NCBI RefSeq assembly: GCF_004197395.1
Contig: NZ_SELS01000010.1
Span: forward strand, 124,001 to 188,000
Reading direction: 5' to 3'
DNA: 64,000 bases
Source: Paraburkholderia sp. UYCP14C
GTDB lineage: Bacteria > Pseudomonadota > Gammaproteobacteria > Burkholderiales > Burkholderiaceae
A program made the translations under genes and the position numbers. Positions 29,638 to 38,238 of the stretch are shown piece after piece. A model generated the notes under the pieces. The model did no database searches, was not told where the DNA came from, and saw nothing but the letters and a program-made list of their open reading frames with translations. Positions within the stretch are counted from its first letter, which is position 1. Every line of letters starts with the position of its first letter.

Positions 29638-30468
29638 GTGAACCTCTCGTTTCTGATTTTTCTGAGCGTATTGCAAGGCGTTACCGAACTGTTTCCGGTA
29701 AGCAGCCTCGGCCACACGCTGCTCGTGCCCGCGGTGTTCGGCATGCATATCGATAAGCATGCGCCGCAACTGCTGCCGTTCCTCGTCGCGCTACACCTCG
29801 GCACCGCGTTCGCGCTGCTGTGGTACTTCCGCGAGCGCTGGTGCGCGCTGGTGCGCGGTTTCTTCGCGTCGCTCGGCGGCCGCCGCAACGACGACGGTCA
29901 CATGATGTGGGCGTTGATCATCGGTACCATTCCCGCGGGTCTCGTCGGTCTCGTGCTGGAAAAACGCCTCGAGGCGCTTTTTCACGATCTGCGGATCGTC
30001 GCGATTGCGTTGATCGTCAACGGCGGGCTGCTGTGGTTCGGCGACCGTCTGCAACGCGCTCGCGCGCATCAGGCGCCGGAAAAGCTGACGTTTCGCCAGG
30101 CGTTCTTCGTCGGCCTCGCGCAGATCGGCGCGCTGATTCCGGGCTTCTCGCGCAGCGGTCTGACGATGATCGCCGGCAATGCGGCCGGCCTCACCACCGA
30201 GAAAGCCGCCGAGTTTTCGTTTTTGCTCGGCACGCCGATCATTTTCGCGGCTGGCGTACTCGAACTGCCGAAGCTGCTTCAAGCGCCGAGCCAGCTTGTC
30301 GACGCGGTGCTCGGCGGCGTGCTGACCGCGATCGCGGCGTACCTGAGCGTGCGTTTCCTGATGCGCTATTTCGAAGGCCGCGGACGTCTCGCGTCGTTCG
30401 GCGTGTACTGCGCGATCGCCGGTATCGTGTTCCTCGGCTGGTTCCTGCTGCATCCGCAACCGGTCTGA
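29638..30468 (+). CDS. uppP: Undecaprenyl-diphosphatase UppP (BacA family)
   Basis: 276 residues from GTG 29638 (AAGGA 6 nt upstream). Recycles undecaprenyl pyrophosphate to the monophosphate carrier for peptidoglycan and O-antigen, and gives bacitracin tolerance. Motif 1 is [18 protein letters not shown] (~10-27), where the first Glu and Ser are catalytic. Motif 2 is [14 protein letters not shown] (~170-183). About eight hydrophobic segments. It differs from canonical BacA motif 1 (ExxPxSSxxH) only in minor positions. Confidence 0.94.
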   Translation: MNLSFLIFLSVLQGVTELFPVSSLGHTLLVPAVFGMHIDKHAPQLLPFLVALHLGTAFALLWYFRERWCALVRGFFASLGGRRNDDGHMMWALIIGTIPAGLVGLVLEKRLEALFHDLRIVAIALIVNGGLLWFGDRLQRARAHQAPEKLTFRQAFFVGLAQIGALIPGFSRSGLTMIAGNAAGLTTEKAAEFSFLLGTPIIFAAGVLELPKLLQAPSQLVDAVLGGVLTAIAAYLSVRFLMRYFEGRGRLASFGVYCAIAGIVFLGWFLLHPQPV

Positions 30469-30486
30469 GCGGCCGGGTCGATCGGT

Positions 30487-30492
30487 TATAAT
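30487..30492 (+). promoter_or_regulatory. -10 box of tRNA-Arg
   Basis: TATAAT lies 95 nt before the tRNA 5' end, in a region with no other gene. No good -35 box is visible. Confidence 0.45.
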
Positions 30493-30587
30493 CCGGGCCC
30501 GGTTGGTTGCAGGTCAGTTAGAATTTTAGTTTGTGGCAAATCGGGCGGCTCGCTGCGAGTGCCGGTTGTATGCAGATATCGATCCAT

Positions 30588-30664
30588 ACGGCAGTAGCTC
30601 AGCTGGATAGAGCATCGGCCTTCTAAGCCGAGGGTCGGGGGTTCGAGCCCCTCCTGCCGTACCA
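30588..30664 (+). tRNA. tRNA-Arg (anticodon UCU)
   Basis: 77 nt with encoded CCA. Acceptor stem ACGGCAG / CTGCCGT, D-arm AGCTCAGCTGGATAGAGC, anticodon stem TCGGC / GCCGA with loop CTTCTAA, T-arm GGGGGTTCGAGCCCC. Its own terminator follows. Confidence 0.97.
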
Positions 30665-30674
30665 GAATCATCGA

Positions 30675-30710
30675 AGGGTTACAGGCCTCGCGCCTGTAAC
30701 CCTTTTTTTT
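30675..30710 (+). terminator. Intrinsic terminator of tRNA-Arg
   Basis: 12-bp stem AGGGTTACAGGC / GCCTGTAACCCT with a 5-nt loop and a run of eight T. Confidence 0.95.
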
Positions 30711-30735
30711 ACTGTCGTTTCGCGCCTCGCGCTGA

Positions 30736-32244
30736 TCAGTTGAACGCCACGTCCAGCGTGTTCTTGTAGATCCGCCCATCTTTCATGATGACCGCGAGGT
30801 TGCTGCCCGGATCGGCGAGCAGCTGAATGTTGGCGAGCGGGTCGCCTCTGACGATCAGCAGGTCCGCGAGCGCACCCTCCTCGATTACGCCGAGCTTGCC
30901 GGGGTAGGGGTTGCGTGGCCCCGCCATCGCGAGCAGTTCCGCATTGGTGCTCGTCGCCATCGTCAGCACGTCGGCGGCTTCGTACCAGCGCGTCATCTTC
31001 GCGAGCTGGGCGCCCTGGCGCGTCGCGAGCTTCGCGTCGAATAGCGTATCGGTGCCCCACGCGGTCTTCAGACCGTGTTTCTTCGCGAGCGCGTAGGCGG
31101 TATCCGTGCCATTCGACATCTCGATCTGCTTCGCGCGGCTAGGCGATCCCGCAGGAAAGAAGATCGCGTCCTCGTCGTCGAGAAACGGTTGCAGGCTGAG
31201 CCAGATGCCTTCGCCGGCGAGCAGCCTGGCGGTTTCCTCGTTCATCAGCTGGCCGTGCTCGATGCAGCGCACGCCGCCGCGCACCGCGGTCTGGATCGCG
31301 CGCGGCATGTACGCGTGCACGGCCACGTAGGTGCCCCAGTTTTCGGCGGCGTCGACGGCCGCGCGAAACTCGGCCTCCGTGTATTGCGACACGTCGAGCG
31401 GGTCGTAGCTGGACGCGACGCCGCCGCCGGCCGCGAGCTTCAACTGACTCGCGCCGAGCATCAGCTGCTCGCGCGCGCGTTTGAGAATCTCGGATGTGCC
31501 GTCGGCGATCGCGCCTGCGCCCAGCACCTCGCCGCGCGAAGGCGACTGCCCCGGATACGACGGAACCTCGAACGCCATGCGAAAGTCGCCGTGCCCCGAG
31601 GTCTGCGAGATCATCGCGCCCGACGGCCAGATGCGCGGCCCCGGCATCATGCCGATGTCGATGGCCTTCTTCAGCGAAAACGCCGGACCGGCCATGTCGC
31701 GGATGCTCGTGAAGCCTCGCATCAGCATGCGTTCGGCTTCGCTCGCCGCGGCGAGGTGGATGAAGCCGATGTCGGCGACCATCAGCTGGGGCATCGACAG
31801 CGAGGCCATCATGATGTGCGCGTGCGCATCGATGAGACCCGGCATCAGCGTATGTCCGCTGCCGTTCACCACCTGCATGCCGTCTAGGGTCTGGCCGTCG
31901 TCGGGTTCGACCGCGGCGATCCGGTTGCCGTCGACGATCACGCGATAGCCGCTCTTCAGCGTTTTGCTCTTGCCGTCGAAGAGACGAAGGTTCGTGAACA
32001 CGACGCGCAGCGGTTGGGTCTTCGAGCCGGCCGAGGCGCCGGGCTGCGGGGCGGCCGCAGAGCTGGCCAGGATGCCGTGAGGGGCGAGCGGAGAGGGGTG
32101 ACTGAAAGACGGCTCGATCGACCGATCGGGCGCCTCGTGGTGCAGTTGATCGAGACGCGCGTTGAGCCGCAGAAAGGACGGACTGTGGCAGATACATCCC
32201 CAGCCGGCGGCGCGTGCGTGAGCTTGCGATGCTTGCATTTCCAT
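30736..32244 (-). CDS. Metal-dependent amidohydrolase (imidazolonepropionase/prolidase-like)
   Basis: 502 residues. Amidohydrolase-superfamily TIM barrel. HxH in LIDAHAHIMM (first metal pair), Lys in SQLKLAAGGG, His in VAVHAYM, His in RCIEHGQL and Asp in AWGTDTLF. The composite beta-sandwich domain (VVFTNLRLFDGKS ... IVRGDPLANIQLL) flanks it. The substrate cannot be read from sequence; relatives cleave Xaa-Pro dipeptides or cyclic amides. The first ~75 residues are not typical of the family, so the true start may be further in. A signal peptide is not obvious. Confidence 0.85.
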   Translation of the reverse strand: MEMQASQAHARAAGWGCICHSPSFLRLNARLDQLHHEAPDRSIEPSFSHPSPLAPHGILASSAAAPQPGASAGSKTQPLRVVFTNLRLFDGKSKTLKSGYRVIVDGNRIAAVEPDDGQTLDGMQVVNGSGHTLMPGLIDAHAHIMMASLSMPQLMVADIGFIHLAAASEAERMLMRGFTSIRDMAGPAFSLKKAIDIGMMPGPRIWPSGAMISQTSGHGDFRMAFEVPSYPGQSPSRGEVLGAGAIADGTSEILKRAREQLMLGASQLKLAAGGGVASSYDPLDVSQYTEAEFRAAVDAAENWGTYVAVHAYMPRAIQTAVRGGVRCIEHGQLMNEETARLLAGEGIWLSLQPFLDDEDAIFFPAGSPSRAKQIEMSNGTDTAYALAKKHGLKTAWGTDTLFDAKLATRQGAQLAKMTRWYEAADVLTMATSTNAELLAMAGPRNPYPGKLGVIEEGALADLLIVRGDPLANIQLLADPGSNLAVIMKDGRIYKNTLDVAFN

Positions 32245-32504
32245 TCGAGACTCCAGGGCTCAAAAGGGGGCGCGGCCGCCGACACAATGCGGCGCCGGGA
32301 CAGACGTTCATCATGCAATCGACGCATCTTAGCAGCATGTTTTGGCGGCGCGATAGCCGATGCGCGCGTGTCCGCGGCTGCCTCGCGTGCCGTGTCGGGC
32401 CGTCATCGCACCGCTCGCTTCGGGTGTTTCCCGACTCAGGAAATCGCGCTCGACGCCGTTAATTCGACAGAACCGTCTGACGCGCCGTGATTGGAGGAAC
32501 CCGC

Positions 32505-34070
32505 GTGAACCGACTCAGCCTCAACACCAAACTCTGGCTCGCGCTGCTGATTACGTGGCTCGGCCTGCTCGGCCTCGGCGGCTGGGCCGCGTGGCAGTCG
32601 CGCGCGACGATGCTCGCCGAGCGCAAGTCGGCCGTGCAGAACGTCGTCGAGAGCGCGTACGGCATCGTCGCCGACTACGCGCAGCGCGCCGACCAGCACG
32701 AGCTCACGCCCGAACAGGCGCGGCAGCAGGCACTGGCGCGCCTGTCCGCGATGCGCTATCCGGGCAGCGGCTACATGATCGTGTCGACCGCCACGCCGGT
32801 CGTGATCATGCATCCGGTGCTCGCCGATCTGCGCAACAAGGACGTCTCTCACTACGCGGACAGCGACGGCAAGCTGCTGTTCGTCGAGATGGTCAAGGTC
32901 GCCCAGGCGCAGGGTCAGGGCTTCGTCGATTACATGGGGCGGCTCGCCGGCAACAACGAGCGCGTGCCGAAGATCAGCTTCGTGAAGCGCTTTGCGGCGT
33001 GGGACTGGTATCTGATTTCGGGCGTCTACGTGAACGACATCGACGCTGCGTTCCGCGCCGACCTGTTGCGCTATCTGCTGACGATCCTCGTGATCGGCAG
33101 CTTCAGCACCCTCGCGCTCGTGCTGATCATCCGCAACGTGAAGCGCAGCCTCGGCGGCGAGCCGGCCTATGCGGCAAGCGTCGCGGAGACCATCGCCGAC
33201 GGCGATCTGTCGTGCCCGGTCGCGCTCGCCGGCGACGATCAGCAGAGCATGCTGTTCGCGATGCAGCGCATGCAAAGCCGCCTCGCCGACGCGATCCGGC
33301 GCATTCGCGGCGGCACCGAAACGATCACCGTCGCGGCCGAAGAGATCGCCGCGGGCAATCTCGATCTGTCGGCGCGAACCGAACAGCAGGCCTCGTCGCT
33401 CGGCGAAACGGCCGCGAGCATGGAGCAGCTGACGGCGACCGTCAAGCAGAACGCCGACAACGCGCTGCAGGCCAATCGGATGGCGCGCTCCGCGTCGCAG
33501 CTCGCGGGCGAGGGCGGCGAGGCCGTGCAGCACGTGGTCGCGAACATGCAGAGCATCGCGGCGAGCTCGGCGCGGGTGGTCGATATCATCGGCGTGATCG
33601 AGAGCATCGCGTTTCAGACCAACATCCTCGCGCTGAACGCGGCTGTCGAAGCCGCGCGCGCCGGCGAGGAGGGCCGCGGCTTCGCGGTCGTCGCGGGCGA
33701 AGTGCGCAATCTCGCGCGCCGCAGCGCCGATGCGGCCAAGGAGATCAAGACGCTGATCGAGGATTCGGTCGCGCGCGTCGGCAGCGGCAAGGCGCTCGTC
33801 GAGAAAGCGGGCGGCACGATGGAGTCGCTCGTCGATGCGGTGAAGCGCGTGACCGACATCATCAGCGAGATTTCCGCCGCATCCGACGAGCAGAGCCGCG
33901 GCATCGAGCAGGTCAATCTCGCGATCGCGCAGATGGACGAGACCACCCAGCAGAACGCGGCGATGGTCGAGCAGGCGGCGGCCGCCGCGCAGTCGATGCA
34001 GGAACAGGCGCAGATGCTGCGCGACGTCGTCAACATGTTCCGCCTGCAAGGGACGACCGCCGCGCGTTGA
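32505..34070 (+). CDS. Methyl-accepting chemotaxis protein
   Basis: 521 residues from GTG 32505; GGAGG is 8 nt upstream, while ATG 32487 lies in front of it. TM1 ~10-32, periplasmic single-Cache-type domain ~35-185 ([32 protein letters not shown]), TM2 ~188-208, HAMP ~209-262, signalling domain ~290-500. The signalling tip reads [20 protein letters not shown]. No CheR-binding pentapeptide at the end. Ligand unknown; sCache_2 receptors often sense small organic acids. Confidence 0.93.
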   Translation: MNRLSLNTKLWLALLITWLGLLGLGGWAAWQSRATMLAERKSAVQNVVESAYGIVADYAQRADQHELTPEQARQQALARLSAMRYPGSGYMIVSTATPVVIMHPVLADLRNKDVSHYADSDGKLLFVEMVKVAQAQGQGFVDYMGRLAGNNERVPKISFVKRFAAWDWYLISGVYVNDIDAAFRADLLRYLLTILVIGSFSTLALVLIIRNVKRSLGGEPAYAASVAETIADGDLSCPVALAGDDQQSMLFAMQRMQSRLADAIRRIRGGTETITVAAEEIAAGNLDLSARTEQQASSLGETAASMEQLTATVKQNADNALQANRMARSASQLAGEGGEAVQHVVANMQSIAASSARVVDIIGVIESIAFQTNILALNAAVEAARAGEEGRGFAVVAGEVRNLARRSADAAKEIKTLIEDSVARVGSGKALVEKAGGTMESLVDAVKRVTDIISEISAASDEQSRGIEQVNLAIAQMDETTQQNAAMVEQAAAAAQSMQEQAQMLRDVVNMFRLQGTTAAR

Positions 34071-34197
34071 GGGCCGCGCGTTTAGGGGCGCCCGAGGACG
34101 CGCTGCCTGCCGAAGTGTGCATGCTATGCTTTTGAGGTCAGGATCAAGAGCCGCCGGGCGCCGTTGCGCGCGGTGCACACTTCGAGGAGAGTCCTTC

Positions 34198-34581
34198 ATG
34201 TCGATGCGAACCCGTGTGCTATTCCACCTCAGTGCCGCCGGGCTGCTGCTCGGCGCGGCGGTCGGCGCCCAAGCGGCGAACCTCGCCTTTCTGAACGACA
34301 CGCCGATCACCTACATGCATCAGCGCGACAACGACTCGATCAAGCAGGCGGTCATGAGCGCACTCAACGACAGGAAGGACGGCGACAGCTTCACCTGGGT
34401 CAACGACGGCACCGGCAACAGCGTGAGGATCGACGCGAACATCACGATGGACAGCACCTCGACCGACGGTGGGCGCACCTGCCGCACCCTCGGGGTCGTC
34501 CTCAGTGCGAAAGGGCAATCGATGAATCTGCGTCCGAACTTCTGCAAGGTGGGCGGCGCCTGGCAGCTGCAGAAGCGTTGA
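34198..34581 (+). CDS. RT0821/Lpp0805-like surface protein
   Basis: 127 residues from ATG 34198 (GAGGAG 8 nt upstream). Sec signal peptide ending GAAVGAQA. The mature domain has VMSALNDRKDGDSFTWVND, then GGRTCRTLGVVLSAKG and NFCKVGGAWQLQ at the end, the Cys-pair and aromatic ending of RT0821/Lpp0805 (17-kDa-antigen-like) surface proteins. Function unknown; probably periplasmic or outer-membrane associated. Confidence 0.72.
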   Translation: MSMRTRVLFHLSAAGLLLGAAVGAQAANLAFLNDTPITYMHQRDNDSIKQAVMSALNDRKDGDSFTWVNDGTGNSVRIDANITMDSTSTDGGRTCRTLGVVLSAKGQSMNLRPNFCKVGGAWQLQKR

Positions 34582-34627
34582 GCATGCGCGAGTGCGGCGA
34601 CGGGAGTGTTTGCAGTGAGGCTGTCCG

Positions 34628-35077
34628 ATGAGCCCGCGTATCGTCTCCTGCGGGATCGTGCTGCTCGATCCCGACGGACGCGTGCTGCTCGCGCACGCGA
34701 CCGAAACGACGCACTGGGACATCCCGAAAGGACATGGCGAAGAGGGTGAGGTGCCCCACGTGACCGCGCTGCGCGAGCTGGTCGAGGAAACCGGCATCGC
34801 GCTCGAGGCCGATCGGCTGAAGGATCTCGGTCTGTTCGTCTACCGGCGCGACAAGGACCTGCATCTGTTCGCGGCGCGCGCGGGCGCCGGCGAGTTCGAC
34901 CTGAGCAGGTGCACCTGCACGTCGCTGTTCCCGCGCCGCTCGGACGGCACGCTGATCCCCGAAATGGACGCCTACCGCTGGGCGTCGATCGATGAAATCC
35001 CGCGCTATGCGAGCCATAGTCTGACGCGGCTCTTCGAGACGACGCTGTCGCTCGCGGAGCTGCACCGGTCGCTATAG
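34628..35077 (+). CDS. Nudix hydrolase (MutT-like)
   Basis: 149 residues. Complete Nudix box: G-x5-E-x7-REL-x-EE-x-GI in GHGEEGEVPHVTALRELVEE (~36-55). N-terminal strand RIVSCGIVLLDPDGRVLL. Hydrolyses a nucleoside-diphosphate-linked compound; substrate not predictable. It starts 46 nt after the preceding surface-protein gene and converges with the binding-protein gene. Confidence 0.88.
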   Translation: MSPRIVSCGIVLLDPDGRVLLAHATETTHWDIPKGHGEEGEVPHVTALRELVEETGIALEADRLKDLGLFVYRRDKDLHLFAARAGAGEFDLSRCTCTSLFPRRSDGTLIPEMDAYRWASIDEIPRYASHSLTRLFETTLSLAELHRSL

Positions 35078-35093
35078 ACGGCGCGCGCCGTTC

Positions 35094-36071
35094 TCAATCG
35101 AGCGCGCGGTCGTTCGGATGCGCGAACAACGCGCGGTTCTGCTCCGACAGCGGGTAATTGACGTTGATGCCCTGCGGCGGAATCGGCTGCGTGAACCACT
35201 GCCGGTATAGACGCTCGGCGTCGCCGGACGTCTGCGAACGCGCGATCACGCGATTCACGAGCGCGCGGAACGGCTCGTCGCCCTTGCGGAACATGCACGC
35301 ATACACCTCGTAGCCGAGCGGCGTACCGGTCACGATGAAATCGTCGGGATGCGGGTCGGTCGCCTTGAAACCGTAGACGATCGGCTCGTCCATCACGAAC
35401 GCCACCGCGCGACCGTCCTTCATCGCGTCGAAGGCCTCCTGATGATCGCGCACGCTCATGATGCGCATGTTCAGTTGCTTCTCGCTATTAAGGCGGCGCA
35501 GCAGGCGTTCGTCGGACGTGGCCGCGGTCGTCACGACCGGCTTGCCGGCCAGATCGGAAAAATCGGTAATCCCGCTGTTCTTGCGCGTGATCATGCGCAC
35601 CGCGTACTGGAAAAAGCTGTTCGAAAACGCGGCGACGTTTTCGCGCTCGACCGTGTGCGTGGTCGAGCCGCATTCGAGGTCGATCTGGTTGTTCATCAGC
35701 ATCGGCGTGCGGTTCGACGACGTCACCGTGACTTCGTGAACCCGCAGTTGCGGCATGCCGAGTGTTTTGCGGATCTCGTCGACGATCTGCAGCGCGATCG
35801 TCTGCGAGTAGCCGACCGTGCGCGTGCCGTCGAAGTACGAGAACGGGATCGACGCTTCGCGCACGCCGAGCACGACCACGCCGTCGTCGTGGATCTTTCT
35901 CAGCGTGCCGGTCAGCTCGTCCGCGCGGGCGGGGCCGGCGAACGCGACCACGCCGCAGGCGGCCAGTGCCAGCAGCACGCGTTGCATGCCGCGCAGCAGA
36001 CGCGGCATGTGGGGGCTCTGCGCGACGCGAAGCGTAACCTCAGACCTTTCCCCGCGGCGGTCTGCAACCAT
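35094..36071 (-). CDS. GltI-like glutamate/aspartate-type periplasmic binding protein
   Basis: 325 residues from ATG 36071 (GGAGGT 6 nt upstream; ATG 36008 would leave a more normal signal peptide). Signal peptide core VLLALAACGVVAFAGPARADE. Mature part matches GltI across its length: IHDDGVVVLGVREASIPFSY, QIDLECGSTTHTVERE, MRIMSVRDHQEAFDAMKDGRAVAFVMDE, and the ending QPIPPQGINVNYPLSEQNRALF. No gltJKL genes are adjacent, so it may be an orphan or extra binding protein. It lies 108 nt after glnS on the same strand. Confidence 0.88.
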   Translation of the reverse strand: MVADRRGERSEVTLRVAQSPHMPRLLRGMQRVLLALAACGVVAFAGPARADELTGTLRKIHDDGVVVLGVREASIPFSYFDGTRTVGYSQTIALQIVDEIRKTLGMPQLRVHEVTVTSSNRTPMLMNNQIDLECGSTTHTVERENVAAFSNSFFQYAVRMITRKNSGITDFSDLAGKPVVTTAATSDERLLRRLNSEKQLNMRIMSVRDHQEAFDAMKDGRAVAFVMDEPIVYGFKATDPHPDDFIVTGTPLGYEVYACMFRKGDEPFRALVNRVIARSQTSGDAERLYRQWFTQPIPPQGINVNYPLSEQNRALFAHPNDRALD

Positions 36072-36178
36072 CATCGGACCTCCCGGACCGGCGCGCCCAG
36101 GCGAGCGCGCAGTGTGTGTCGATCGAACATCCTGCAAACCGGATGCGCCGGCAACGCCGGGCCGTCGCTGACGCGAGC

Positions 36179-37888
36179 TCAGGCCGGCTTGCCCCAACTG
36201 TCGCGCAGACTGACGATGCGGTTGAATACGGGCTTACCCGGCTTCGAATCGACGCGGTCGGCAACGAAGTAGCCATGGCGCTCGAACTGGTAGCGCTGCT
36301 CCGGCAGCGCATGGTGCGCGCCGGTTTCGAGGTAGGCCTGGACCACGCGCTTCGAGTCCGGATTCAGCGCTTCGAGGAAGTCGCGCCCGCCGGCGTCCGG
36401 TTGCGGTTCCTTGAACAGCCGGTCGTAGATGCGCACTTCCGCCGGGCACGCGGCCGCCGCGCTGACCCAGTGGATGTTGCCCTTGACCTTGTAGTTGTTC
36501 GCGCCTTCGGTGCCCGATTTGCTGTCCGGGAAGTAGTTGCAATGCACCGCGACGATATTGCCGTTCTCGTCCTTGTCCGCGTGCGTGCACTCGATCACGT
36601 AGCCGTAGCGCAGGCGTACCTTGTTGCCCGGGAACAGGCGGAAGTAGCCCTTCGGCGGCGTCTCCGTGAAGTCATCGCGCTCGATCCACAGCTCGCGCGA
36701 AATCGGGAACTCGCGCAGGCCCTGTTCCGGGTGATGCGGATGCACCGGTGCGTGGCACGGCTCGGTGAGGCGTTCAGGGAAGTTGTCGATGATCAGCTTG
36801 ACCGGATCGAGCACGGCGGCGATGCGCGGCGCCTTATCGTCCAGATCGTCGCGCAGCGCGCCTTCGAACACGCTCATGTCGATCCACGAGTCGACCTTGG
36901 TCACGCCGATACGCTCGCAGAACAGCTGGATCGATTCGGGCGTGAAGCCACGCCGGCGCACGCCGACGATGGTCGGCATGCGCGGGTCGTCCCAGCCTTC
37001 CACATGGCCTTCGGTTACCAGTTGCAGCAGCTTGCGCTTGCTGGTGATCGCATAGGTCAGGTTCAGGCGCGAAAACTCGATTTGCTGCGGCAGCGGACGC
37101 TTGAAGATGCCGGCTTCGGCGAGCTCGTTGAGGATCCAGTCGTACAACGGCCGATGGTCTTCGAACTCGAGCGTGCACAGCGAATGCGTGATGTTTTCCA
37201 GCGCGTCCGAGATGCAGTGCGTGTAGTCGTACATCGGGTACACGCACCACGCGTCGCCGGTGCGGTAGTGATGCGCGAAGCGGATCCGGTAGATGACCGG
37301 GTCGCGCATGTTGAAGTTCGGCGACGCCATGTCGATCTTCGCGCGCAGCACGTGCTCGCCTTCCTTGAACTCGCCCGCCTTCATGCGGCGGAACAGGTCG
37401 AGGTTTTCCTCGGCCGAACGCTCGCGGAAACGCGACGGCGTGCCGACTTCGGTGGCCGAGCCGCGGTTCGCGCGGATTTCCTCGGCCGACTGGCTGTCCA
37501 CGTACGCCTTGCCGCGCTGGATCAGCAGCTCCGCGAACTCGTACAGCTTGTCGTAGTAGTCGCTCGCGTAGTACAGATGCTCGGTGCGGTTCTTTTCCCA
37601 TTCGAAGCCGAGCCAGCGCACCGAGTCGATGATCGACTCGACGTACTCGACGCTTTCCTTCTCCGGATTGGTGTCGTCGAAGCGCAGATGGCACACGCCG
37701 CCGTAGCTGCGCGCGACGCCGAAGTTCAGGCAGATGCTTTTCGCGTGACCGATGTGCAGATAGCCGTTCGGCTCCGGCGGGAAGCGCGTTTCGACGCGCT
37801 GGCTCCATTTGCCGGTGCGGTTGTCGTCGTCGATGATGTTGCGGATGAAATTGGATGCCGCGGGCGCGTCGTTGCGTTCGGTATTCAT
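36179..37888 (-). CDS. glnS: Glutaminyl-tRNA synthetase
   Basis: 569 residues, class I. Charges tRNA-Gln directly. HIGH motif in EPNGYLHIGHAKSICLNFG (~41-59), MSK-equivalent ITSKRKLLQL (~270), and FDDTNPEKE for the amino-acid pocket. C-terminal anticodon-binding beta barrels (RLRYGYVIECTHADKDE ... VKGNIHWVSAAAA). Length is normal. Divergent from ggt, with 350 nt between. Confidence 0.97.
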   Translation of the reverse strand: MNTERNDAPAASNFIRNIIDDDNRTGKWSQRVETRFPPEPNGYLHIGHAKSICLNFGVARSYGGVCHLRFDDTNPEKESVEYVESIIDSVRWLGFEWEKNRTEHLYYASDYYDKLYEFAELLIQRGKAYVDSQSAEEIRANRGSATEVGTPSRFRERSAEENLDLFRRMKAGEFKEGEHVLRAKIDMASPNFNMRDPVIYRIRFAHHYRTGDAWCVYPMYDYTHCISDALENITHSLCTLEFEDHRPLYDWILNELAEAGIFKRPLPQQIEFSRLNLTYAITSKRKLLQLVTEGHVEGWDDPRMPTIVGVRRRGFTPESIQLFCERIGVTKVDSWIDMSVFEGALRDDLDDKAPRIAAVLDPVKLIIDNFPERLTEPCHAPVHPHHPEQGLREFPISRELWIERDDFTETPPKGYFRLFPGNKVRLRYGYVIECTHADKDENGNIVAVHCNYFPDSKSGTEGANNYKVKGNIHWVSAAAACPAEVRIYDRLFKEPQPDAGGRDFLEALNPDSKRVVQAYLETGAHHALPEQRYQFERHGYFVADRVDSKPGKPVFNRIVSLRDSWGKPA

Positions 37889-38238
37889 GCGAGAAGATGA
37901 GAGTCCGTTGGGGCGCGCGATGCGCCCGCTTAGCCGTCAATTCTACCTGACGAGGCGGTTCGCGGCAGGCGCTTGCGGCGCGCAGCCAACGGCGGGGCGG
38001 GTTTGGGCGCGGATGCCGGCGTCGGACGAGCAGGCGCGCGGGGCTGTAACAGGAGGTAAAACGGGTTGGCGACGCGCGACGCAGCGACTTAGGATGCGCT
38101 GCTGCGCGAGTCCCACGCGCCTGCGCTGGGCCTTCGCGCGGGCGGGCCTGCCCGAGCCGCCCACGCCGTCCTTCATCTTCTTGCACGAGGCTCTGTTGCT
38201 CGTGCGTCATGCTCGCCTCGTTGCCGGAGTTTTCACGG
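37889..38238. other. Divergent promoter region glnS/ggt
   Basis: 350 nt, GC-rich, holding the promoters of both genes. No reading frame, tRNA or strong hairpin that I can support. Confidence 0.5.

Noticed and set aside
32436-34310. 624-codon minus-strand frame opposite the chemoreceptor
   Set aside because: Shadow of a clear MCP gene.
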